Virus record (IMG/VR): IMGVR_UViG_3300008627_000052
Coordinates: 1-25,122 of that record
Direction: 5' to 3' (one strand)
Origin: a virus
DNA: 25,122 nt
Both the position numbers and the translations under genes were made by a program. The notes below the pieces were generated by a model. It ran no database searches. It was not told the DNA's origin and saw only the letters and a program-made list of their open reading frames with translations. Shown here in pieces: positions 19,142-25,122 of the stretch (its first letter is position 1; every line of letters begins with the position of its first letter).

Positions 19142-20108
19142 TTACAAACGAGCTAGAGAGATAGCGACAAAGCTTGAGTTAGATGATGAGCAAGTAAACA
19201 AGTATGCTGATGGAGTAGAGAAATCTTACGTTCAGTCACCTGTTGTATTTGTTGAAGAAGCGTTAGAGCATTTAAGCAACAAAGATTCTAAGCCAGGAGG
19301 GCGTTTACCCTGGGATATAGATTTTAGGATCTTGCCAAATACTCTGACTATCTGGGCAGGTATGAACGGACACGGGAAAAGCCTTATAGTTCAACAGGTT
19401 ATGTTATACCTTATGACTGGCGAATATTCTACCCGGGATGAGAAGGTCCTGTTTTGGTCACCTGAGCTTGCGCCAATATACCAGCTAGAGAGATTAGCAA
19501 GACAGATCACTGGTGATATATATCCTAATCCAATAGATGCTGAAGAAGCTTGGGTATGGTTGCATAACAAGATGTGGATATACACTCGCGAAGTAGATTG
19601 TGGAGCTAAGCAGCTGATTGCAGCAGCTAGATACGCACAAGAGGAATTAGGTGTAACGCAGTTTGTAATAGACTCGTTAATGAAGGTTAATCTAGGAACT
19701 GAACAACGTAATATCTACCTGGCTCAGAAAAACTTTGCTAACGTGTTGGCTAACGTATGTAGAGATACTGGGTTATGCATTCATCTTGTTGCTCACGTTA
19801 GAAAACCAGATGATGAGACTAAGCGTGGTAGTAAGTATGATATTAAGGGAGCCTCAGAATTAACTGACTTGGTTGACGCTGGGTTTATGGTACACAGAAA
19901 CAAGATAGAAGAAAAGTCAAGAGAGGCAGGGAATCCTCCATCAGCTCCTCAAGCGGCTTTAGAATGTTTCAAGAATAGACACGGAGGTTTTGAACCTATG
20001 TGCGGGTTAGATTATGGAGAGCAAAGTATGCGCTTCCATGATTACGGAGAATTAGAGCATGAGTTTTACGAAAAATACGTTGGACAAAAAAGCACACCTT
20101 TTGATTAA
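19134..20108 (+). CDS. DnaB-family (SF4) replicative helicase (324 aa)
   Basis: The 324-aa RecA-like ATPase has Walker A W-AGMNGHGKS (75-83), a SPEL block (109-112, catalytic glutamate as in DnaB motif H1a), Walker B FVIDSL (177-182) and HLVAHVRKP (217-225). The DNA-loop motif GSKYDIKGASELTDLVDAGF lies at 232-251, with K280-N-R282-HG as arginine finger. It unwinds duplex DNA 5' to 3' as a hexameric ring at the fork. It lacks both the N-terminal primase-binding domain of bacterial DnaB and a fused primase (unlike T7 gp4), so priming must come from the host or from a gene outside the window. It directly follows the initiator, overlapping it by 8 bases. Confidence 0.9.
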   Translation: MVDYKRAREIATKLELDDEQVNKYADGVEKSYVQSPVVFVEEALEHLSNKDSKPGGRLPWDIDFRILPNTLTIWAGMNGHGKSLIVQQVMLYLMTGEYSTRDEKVLFWSPELAPIYQLERLARQITGDIYPNPIDAEEAWVWLHNKMWIYTREVDCGAKQLIAAARYAQEELGVTQFVIDSLMKVNLGTEQRNIYLAQKNFANVLANVCRDTGLCIHLVAHVRKPDDETKRGSKYDIKGASELTDLVDAGFMVHRNKIEEKSREAGNPPSAPQAALECFKNRHGGFEPMCGLDYGEQSMRFHDYGELEHEFYEKYVGQKSTPFD

Positions 20109-20406
20109 ACCTAATATAGACTCTATAGATTACGACTGTAAAAACTGTAATGGATCTTGCTGTAAAAGAGTAGATAAAAAAACAAGAAAAATATATTCAT
20201 GTCAATATTTGGATGAAAATAATCTATGTTTAATATATGAATACAGACCATTTGCATGTAGATTAGACAATAGATTTCACAGCAAAGCAAGTTTAGAGAT
20301 GCATTGTAAAACTTGTCAATTATCTATAAGCGAATCAATAACGGGAGAAGAAGCAACAATGAAAATATTGTCTGATTTGATAGGGAAAAATAATGAGAAC
20401 CAGTAA
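20059..20406 (+). CDS. YkgJ-like cysteine-cluster protein (115 aa)
   Basis: Nine cysteines lie in the family's order: C27-x2-C30-x3-C34-C35, C48, C57, then RPFAC67R, and C83-x2-C86. The C-x8-C-x-I-Y-x-x-RP-x-x-C-R run is the signature of the YkgJ / Fe-S or zinc cluster proteins (UPF0153), whose biochemical roles are mostly unknown. The start ATG 20059 lies in the helicase end, with GGAG about 11 bases before it. The A/T-rich, lysine-rich codons from about 20080 to 20400 differ from the neighbouring genes, a hint of separate origin. A redox or metal-binding role among DNA-processing genes is only inferred. Confidence 0.75.
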   Translation: MSFTKNTLDKKAHLLIKPNIDSIDYDCKNCNGSCCKRVDKKTRKIYSCQYLDENNLCLIYEYRPFACRLDNRFHSKASLEMHCKTCQLSISESITGEEATMKILSDLIGKNNENQ

Positions 20407-20692
20407 CTGGAAAAACGTAGAAAGACAAGCAGCAAAACTGTTTGGTGGAGTTAGGACGGGTTGTAACGGGGAGAGCCGCAGGGACGTAGAACACCCTCAC
20501 CTGTCGATCGAAGTAAAACACAGAAAGACTCTACCTGATTGGCTTCATTTAGCGATGGGTCAAGCTATTCGGGAAGCAGAAGATAGGAGTCCGATTGTAT
20601 ATCTTCACGAACGTCACATGAAGTTTGAAGATGGTTATGTCGTATTAAGAGCTAAGGATTTCAAGAGCTTATGTCCAATAGTTCCAGACTAA
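20393..20692 (+). CDS. Holliday-junction-resolvase-like PD-(D/E)xK nuclease (99 aa)
   Basis: The 99-aa compact nuclease has E10 in WKNVERQAAKLFGG, D31 in SRRDVEHP, the E40-V-K42 motif in LSIEVKHRK, and Q57 in AMGQAIREA. The order E, D, ExK, Q and the length match small Hjc/RusA-independent resolvases and related phage endonucleases of the PD-(D/E)xK fold. These cut branched DNA made in replication and recombination, before packaging. It overlaps the cysteine-cluster gene by 14 bases, has weak ribosome signals and is followed by a gap with a new promoter. Junction specificity cannot be read from sequence. Confidence 0.75.
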   Translation: MRTSNWKNVERQAAKLFGGVRTGCNGESRRDVEHPHLSIEVKHRKTLPDWLHLAMGQAIREAEDRSPIVYLHERHMKFEDGYVVLRAKDFKSLCPIVPD

Positions 20693-20720
20693 ATTAGACT
20701 TACTTCGGGACTGTTGGGTG

Positions 20721-20729
20721 TGATATAAT
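20721..20729 (+). promoter_or_regulatory. Extended -10 promoter before the nuclease-RNR run
   Basis: TGATATAAT (TG one base upstream of a perfect TATAAT at 20724-20729) lies 28 bases before GTG 20757. The late promoter has the same nine bases. No good -35 exists at the normal distance, as expected for an extended -10 type. It starts the unit nuclease, SSB, methyltransferase and reductase. Confidence 0.65.
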
Positions 20730-20756
20730 TATTTTTTTATTTCTTTGGAGAGCTTC

Positions 20757-21617
20757 GTGGGAACGTATACGAACAAAAAATTCTATCCCGAATGGTTGTG
20801 CAATATGCTTCAGTACAACCCATATACTACTGGACCTAAAAAGTCTGACATCAGCGTTACTCAGCTGATAGACTCACCACAAATTCTATCTCTTAGAAAA
20901 GAGCATAGAGATGAAATATCTGAAGATGTTTCAAACCGCGTGTGGGCTGTTTGGGGTAGCGCGGTTCATTCCGTTTGTGAACTAGCAAACATGTCTAATT
21001 CTAAGACGCTAGTTGAAAAAAGATTTCACCAAGAATACGATAAATACATGGTCAGTGGCCAGGTAGACGTATACGATATTGGTGAAAGCGCTATATACGA
21101 TATAAAGACCGTTTCCGCTTACGCCTTAATGCATGGGGTTAAACCGGCCTGGGAGCAGCAGTTAAATGTACTGGCTGACCTAATGAATGAATCAGGGTGG
21201 AGCGTGGAACGGTTGTTTATTGTAGCTTTTGCTAAGGACTGGTCTCAGAAGGCCGCGTCTAATAGCGCTAACTACCCTCAAGATCCGTTAACTATTGTAC
21301 CTATCGATCTATGGAAAAAGAAAGACAGGAAAGAATACATCGGTAAGCGGATACAGCATCATTTCTGGGATAATAAGATTTGTACCAAAGAAGAGAAATG
21401 GCAAAGCGAAGATAAGTTCGCCGTCATGAAGAAAGGTAAGACTAGAGCTGTCAAGCTTTTCGATACCAATGATGACGCAAACGACTTCATAATCATGCAG
21501 AAAGACCAAGACAAGTTATATCTGGAAGATAGACCTGGTTATAGCATGAGATGTAAGATGTACTGCAACGTAAAGCAGTTTTGTCCACAATATGCTAAGG
21601 AGAATAGCAAAAAATGA
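20757..21617 (+). CDS. Cas4/RecB-like Fe-S nuclease (286 aa)
   Basis: The start is GTG 20757, with GGAG (20747-20750) seven bases upstream; a TTG 12 bases before would put the ribosome site inside the gene. Nuclease landmarks: W-G-S-A-V-H71, D104 in VSGQVDVYD, D115-I-K117 in IYDIKTVS, and Q124-Q125 in AWEQQLNVLA. These are the PD-(D/E)xK RecB-family motifs. One cysteine near the N-terminus (C15) and three at the C-terminus (C266, C270, C276) match the four ligands of the 4Fe-4S cluster in Cas4 and AddB. The likely role is 5' or 3' end processing in phage recombination or DNA replication. It is next to the SSB gene. Confidence 0.85.
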   Translation: MGTYTNKKFYPEWLCNMLQYNPYTTGPKKSDISVTQLIDSPQILSLRKEHRDEISEDVSNRVWAVWGSAVHSVCELANMSNSKTLVEKRFHQEYDKYMVSGQVDVYDIGESAIYDIKTVSAYALMHGVKPAWEQQLNVLADLMNESGWSVERLFIVAFAKDWSQKAASNSANYPQDPLTIVPIDLWKKKDRKEYIGKRIQHHFWDNKICTKEEKWQSEDKFAVMKKGKTRAVKLFDTNDDANDFIIMQKDQDKLYLEDRPGYSMRCKMYCNVKQFCPQYAKENSKK

Positions 21618-22129
21618 GTAAGGGAGCAAATGTAAATGTTTTCTTTGAAACTGAAAAGTTCAACTGTATGTTTCCCCATCTGGAAGAGACTGAAAAATTT
21701 CAGGATCAAGATACAGGGATGTATTCTATCACTATGTGCTTCGACAAAGATGGTGAAGCTAAGGACCAGATTGAGTGCGCTATCGAAAAAGCTAAGAACA
21801 ACGATGAAAAAGTTGCTTCAGCTAAGAACTGGTACTCGCCCATAAAAGATGGTGACGAGATGGGAAAAGAATGGTCTGCAAATATGTGGGTCTTGAAAGC
21901 TAAAACTAAGTACCAGCCTCGAGTAGTTGATAGAGCTGGAGAAGCGATCGACCAAGGCGATATTCGCGGCGGATCTGTCTGCAGGGCCCATATTGTATTC
22001 AGGCCTTTTGTGGCAGGCACTAACAAGGGTGTTACATGTTCCTTGAAAGATCTGCAGCTTATTGGTCAAGGAGAAGGTTCTGGTTCTGCTCCTACGTTTT
22101 CGCCTCTTGATGATGACATCCCATTCTAA
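21614..22129 (+). CDS. ssb: ssDNA-binding protein, DUF2815 / gp2.5-like (171 aa)
   Basis: The 171-aa product has a beta-rich N-terminal core (ANVNVFFETEKFNCMFPHL, then YSITMCFDKDGEAKD) and a strand WSANMWVLKAKTKYQPRVVD. The C-terminal part SVCRAHIVFRPFVAGTNKGV is followed by a flexible linker and an acidic tip ending DDDIPF. That is the organisation of phage SSBs of the DUF2815 group, whose acidic tail binds partner enzymes. It coats single-stranded DNA during replication and recombination. The start overlaps the stop of the nuclease by 4 bases and its stop overlaps the methyltransferase start by one. The order nuclease, SSB, methyltransferase is tightly linked. Confidence 0.8.
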   Translation: MSKGANVNVFFETEKFNCMFPHLEETEKFQDQDTGMYSITMCFDKDGEAKDQIECAIEKAKNNDEKVASAKNWYSPIKDGDEMGKEWSANMWVLKAKTKYQPRVVDRAGEAIDQGDIRGGSVCRAHIVFRPFVAGTNKGVTCSLKDLQLIGQGEGSGSAPTFSPLDDDIPF

Positions 22130-22977
22130 TGGCAAACAAACATGGTAGATCTATTGATAAGACTTATTTATCGTTAGACAAAGCAGAAGAACGAGGTCTT
22201 ATACACCGTGACTACATCGCACATTGCTTTAGGTGGAGTCACGTGTGTATGTACCTCAGGCAAAGGCGGAGATGGGAACAAGCTAACGTACTAGACATTG
22301 GACCTGGCAAGGAACTTGCATTGGCCAAAACCTTGTATGTTAACAGAACCACTCCTAAATCATACATCGCGGTAGATGTTTCCAAGCTTGAGATGCCTGG
22401 TATGTTTGAAAAGGCTAGTTGGAAACCTACCACATTATTCAGTAATACGGATGTCTGCGACTTAACTTATGACGCATTCGAAGTAGCACCAAACGTTATT
22501 ACTTGTTTTGAAGTGCTGGAGCACATAGAACCAGAGCATGCATTAAGAATGCTGAAAAAGATTTATGCGTTTTTGCATGATCAAGATCCTAATGCGGTAG
22601 CTTTTATTAGCACTCCTAATTGGGATCCAAAGGTTGGGGCTGCGGCAAACCACGTAAATGAAATGCGTCACGAAGCTTTAGGCGTGGCAATAGAGAAAAT
22701 CGGTTTCAATATCGAGGAAGTATATGGAACGTTTGCGTCCCAGAAAGATATCAAACCGTTTATGACAGAAGAAGAACTAGAGTTGATGGACAAACTAAAG
22801 AAATATTACGACAGCAATCTTGTGTCTAATATCTTCGCGCCATTGTTTCCTCAGCAATCTAGGAATTGTATCTGGCGCCTATCTAGACAAACACAAAAGA
22901 GAAGATATCCAGAGTATATGTCTGAAATAGAAGAACCCTGGACATCCTCAGAGCATTGGAAAGATCTTAATGGATAG
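22129..22977 (+). CDS. Class I SAM-dependent methyltransferase, target unknown (282 aa)
   Basis: The 282-aa protein has the SAM-binding motif I VLDIGPGKE (54-62), motif II AVDVS (81-85) and a motif IV-like CFEVLEHIE (126-134), followed by VAFISTPN. That last strand is typical of the COQ3/UbiE-type small-molecule or carbohydrate methyltransferase branch. It lacks the DPPY/NPPY and PC motifs of DNA adenine and cytosine methyltransferases, so DNA bases are unlikely targets. A C-terminal 80 residues with many charged and aromatic residues (PQQSRNCIWRLSRQTQKRRY) may form a substrate-binding part. It begins one base before the SSB stop ends. Its partner in the phage is unknown. Confidence 0.75.
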   Translation: MANKHGRSIDKTYLSLDKAEERGLIHRDYIAHCFRWSHVCMYLRQRRRWEQANVLDIGPGKELALAKTLYVNRTTPKSYIAVDVSKLEMPGMFEKASWKPTTLFSNTDVCDLTYDAFEVAPNVITCFEVLEHIEPEHALRMLKKIYAFLHDQDPNAVAFISTPNWDPKVGAAANHVNEMRHEALGVAIEKIGFNIEEVYGTFASQKDIKPFMTEEELELMDKLKKYYDSNLVSNIFAPLFPQQSRNCIWRLSRQTQKRRYPEYMSEIEEPWTSSEHWKDLNG

Positions 22978-24823
22978 TTACCAACAATATATTCACAAAA
23001 GTAGGTACGCTAGATACAAACCAGATTTAGACAGGAGAGAGTCTTGGCCAGAGACTGTTGGGAGATATTTCAACTTCTTTGAAGAACACCTGGATATCAA
23101 GATTCCGTCTAAAGCGGCTACAGCGGTATTGAACCTAGATGTTATGCCCTCTATGAGAGCATTAATGACGGCTGGTAAAGCTTTAGAAAAGGATCACGTG
23201 GCAGGATATAACTGCTCTTATCTGCCAGTCAATAAGCCTAGAGCTTTTGATGAAACCCTGTATATTCTCATGTGCGGGGTGGGCGTAGGTTTCTCGGTAG
23301 AGCGCCAGTATATAGCTCAACTTCCAGAAATAGCGGAAACATTCCACGATACCGAGACTGTTATAACCGTTAGAGACAGTAAAACTGGTTGGGCTGCAGC
23401 CTACAAAGAACTGATCTCTATGCTATTCAGTGGCACAGTACCGTCTTGGGATACATCAAAGATAAGACCTTCAGGTGCACCGCTTGTTACATTCGGCGGT
23501 AGAGCATCTGGTCCAGAACCATTAAATAGATTGTTCAAGGTTACTGTCGAGCTATTCCGTAACGCGGCTGGTAGAAAGCTCACGTCTTTAGAATGCCATG
23601 ACCTGATGACCTACATAGGTGAAGCTGTAGTAGTTGGTGGTGTCAGACGCACAGCTGAGATCTCCCTCAGCAACCACTCTGATGAGAGAATGAGAAACGC
23701 TAAGATGGGTCAATGGTTTGTAGACAACCCTCAAAGAGGTCTCTCTAACAACTCTATATGCTATACAGAGAAACCAGATGTTGGCGCTTTCATGAGAGAG
23801 TGGCTAGCCATATACGACTCAAGAAGTGGCGAGCGTGGTATATTCAATAGACAGGCTTGCAAAAACATGTCTCCAGAGCGGCGAGATACTGATCATGACT
23901 TCGGGACGAATCCATGCTCCGAGATAGTTTTACGTCCTAATCAGTTCTGCAATCTTTCGGAGGTAGTAGCAAGGTATAACGATACGAAAGAAAGCTTAAT
24001 GGAGAAGGTTGAGTTTGCTACTATACTAGGTACCATGCAATCATCCCTAACTAACTTCCGTTATTTATCTAGCAAGTGGAAACACAACACGGAAGAGGAG
24101 GCCCTTTTAGGTGTTAGCCTAACCGGTATTTATGATTGCCCATACCTTCTTGAAAGCACGCCAAAACAGTTAGAGGAATTACGTGATCATGCAGTTAAAA
24201 CCAACAAGCTATGGGCTAAGAAAATTGGTGTCAACCCATCTGCTGCCGTTACTTGCATTAAGCCTTCTGGTACCGTTTCTCAGCTCACTAATTCTGCTAG
24301 TGGTATTCATCCTCGTTATAACGAGTTCTACATTCGCCGCGTCAGAAACGATAAAAAGGATCCTTTATCGCAAATCTTAATTGATGCTGATGTACCATAT
24401 ATGACAGATCCATATAATGACAACGCTTGGGTTTTCGAGTTTCCTCACAAAGCACATAAAAATTCTATAACCAGAAAAGAGGTAGGACCATTAGAGCAGT
24501 TGGGATTGTGGAAGAAGTTTGCATTATCGTGGTGTGAGCACAAACCTAGTATGACGTGTTATGTTGGAGAAAACCATTGGCCAGAAGTCGGGGCTTGGGT
24601 ATGGAACAACTTCGATATAATAAGCGGGGTTAGTTTTTTACCAAGCGCTGATGAGGGTCATATTTATGAAGCAGCCCCATACGAAGATTGTAGCAAGGAA
24701 GTTTACGAAGAATATAAAAGGGCAATACCGAAAACTATCGATTGGGGATCTTTGAAAGAAAACCAAGATAACACAACGGGTACGCAAGAATTAGCATGCA
24801 CGGGCGATAAATGCGAAATATAA
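22970..24823 (+). CDS. nrdJ: Class II adenosylcobalamin-dependent ribonucleotide reductase (617 aa)
   Basis: It converts ribonucleotides to deoxynucleotides using vitamin B12 as radical source. C82 (in NCSY), C316 (in N314-P-C-S-E318) and C327 (in QFCNLSE) match the three active cysteines of the monomeric triphosphate reductase. The 11-residue step between the last two is the same as in the Lactobacillus leichmannii enzyme (C408, C419). C610 and C615 in the last eight residues (CTGDKCEI) are the shuttling pair. Also present are GGVRRTAEISLS and KPSGTVSQLTNSASGIHPRY. No separate radical-generating subunit is needed. The length is shorter than bacterial forms and typical of phage. The start overlaps the methyltransferase by 8 bases. 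Confidence 0.95.
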   Translation: MDSYQQYIHKSRYARYKPDLDRRESWPETVGRYFNFFEEHLDIKIPSKAATAVLNLDVMPSMRALMTAGKALEKDHVAGYNCSYLPVNKPRAFDETLYILMCGVGVGFSVERQYIAQLPEIAETFHDTETVITVRDSKTGWAAAYKELISMLFSGTVPSWDTSKIRPSGAPLVTFGGRASGPEPLNRLFKVTVELFRNAAGRKLTSLECHDLMTYIGEAVVVGGVRRTAEISLSNHSDERMRNAKMGQWFVDNPQRGLSNNSICYTEKPDVGAFMREWLAIYDSRSGERGIFNRQACKNMSPERRDTDHDFGTNPCSEIVLRPNQFCNLSEVVARYNDTKESLMEKVEFATILGTMQSSLTNFRYLSSKWKHNTEEEALLGVSLTGIYDCPYLLESTPKQLEELRDHAVKTNKLWAKKIGVNPSAAVTCIKPSGTVSQLTNSASGIHPRYNEFYIRRVRNDKKDPLSQILIDADVPYMTDPYNDNAWVFEFPHKAHKNSITRKEVGPLEQLGLWKKFALSWCEHKPSMTCYVGENHWPEVGAWVWNNFDIISGVSFLPSADEGHIYEAAPYEDCSKEVYEEYKRAIPKTIDWGSLKENQDNTTGTQELACTGDKCEI

Positions 24824-25041
24824 TATGGCATAAAGGCTCTGCCTTTAACCATGGAAAGATAGAAGGAACTGATTACCGTTGTAAACGTTTTCGTACTGAT
24901 AACGAAGATGGTAAACGCCATTGGTTCCTTCTAGCCGACTCTAAAAAAACGTATTTATGTTGCAAGGGTCCTTTTTTTACACCAGAAGAAAGAGATAAAG
25001 AAATAATAAGAGAGGTTTGCAGCCGTGACTCAAATAGATAA
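24811..25041 (+). CDS. Small protein after the reductase (76 aa)
   Basis: This 76-aa product starts at ATG 24811 inside the last codons of the reductase gene, without a strong ribosome site. It includes a basic stretch (TDYRCKRFRTDNEDGKRHWF), then LLADSKKTYLCCKGPFFTPE and a helical end. Three cysteines (C24, C50, C51) are too few for an obvious metal site. No family is recognised. Coupled translation with the reductase hints at a role in the same pathway, which is only position-based. Confidence 0.55.
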   Translation: MRNIIWHKGSAFNHGKIEGTDYRCKRFRTDNEDGKRHWFLLADSKKTYLCCKGPFFTPEERDKEIIREVCSRDSNR

Positions 25042-25122
25042 CGACTTTATGGGTAAGCTGGTTTTTGTAGAGTGGATAGATACGGTTTCAGACGCTGGGT
25101 GGGAAACGAAAGATGATGTAAA
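25025..25122 (+). CDS. Unknown protein, N-terminal part (runs off right edge)
   Basis: A GTG at 25025 with AGAGG about 10 bases upstream opens a frame that stays open to the right edge (32 codons): VTQIDNDFMGKLVFVEWIDT, then VSDAGWETKDDV. It starts inside the end of the 76-aa gene. The VEWIDT-SDAGW pattern is seen in short phage proteins of unknown role. It is too incomplete to assign. Confidence 0.5.
   Translation, partial: MTQIDNDFMGKLVFVEWIDTVSDAGWETKDDV

Noticed and set aside
21706-22135. Minus-strand frames opposite the SSB gene
   Set aside because: They sit in an all-plus operon, without ribosome sites, against a recognised gene.

Overview
This window is part of the genome of a tailed double-stranded DNA bacteriophage (Caudoviricetes). 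The evidence is a head-gene run of small terminase, large terminase, portal, scaffold, major capsid protein and adaptor, and an opposing run of replication and nucleotide-metabolism genes. The host cannot be named. Coding is dense with many overlapping stops and starts, and promoters look like bacterial sigma-70 types. No integrase, DNA polymerase, primase, tape-measure or lysis gene is visible.

Layout. Positions 1-11827 are one minus-strand late block. In its own direction it runs: a 73-aa proline-rich protein, a 279-aa protein, a 130-aa protein, a DUF5681-type small terminase, a 58-aa basic protein, a 198-aa virion-like protein, large terminase, portal, acidic scaffold, major capsid protein, a terminator, a 111-aa protein, a head-tail adaptor, a repeat-rich tail fibre, a 107-aa virion protein and a fibre-like protein that leaves the window. 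Positions 11828-12429 form the divergent control region. From 12430 to the right edge everything is on the plus strand. First come small early genes: two paralogous AbrB-like genes, each with its own promoter and UUCG-loop terminator, plus many short orphans. Then follow a thymidylate-synthase-family enzyme, a DUF6378 protein, dUTPase, a lambda-O-like initiator, a DnaB-type helicase, a cysteine-cluster protein, a Holliday-junction-resolvase-like nuclease, a Cas4/RecB-like nuclease, an ssDNA-binding protein, a methyltransferase and a B12-dependent class II ribonucleotide reductase.

Most notable. (1) At 11856-11937 (minus) lies an 82-nt element that is the tRNA-like domain of tmRNA with no mRNA-like/tag domain. 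It has both halves of a 7-bp acceptor stem with the G3.U alanine determinant, the TTCGACAGG D-loop signature, a T arm and an encoded CCA, and it sits just behind an extended -10 promoter at the head of the late operon. (2) A compound element, the palindrome GTCAGC-N6-GCTGAC beside two AAAGAATA direct repeats in an A/T-rich tract, occurs twice. One copy is inside the linker of the initiator gene (18771-18869) and one is in the divergent control region (12006-12087). This resembles initiator-bound origins such as lambda ori within O. (3) The thymidylate-synthase-like enzyme has Asp where dUMP-specific enzymes have Asn, suggesting dCMP as substrate and possibly modified cytosine in the DNA.

How the genes may work together (inference): AbrB-like proteins and small early products act first. 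The initiator, helicase, SSB and nucleases replicate and process the DNA. Reductase, dUTPase and the TS-like enzyme supply nucleotides. The late block is expressed from the promoter at about 11950, whose transcript begins with the tmRNA-like element.
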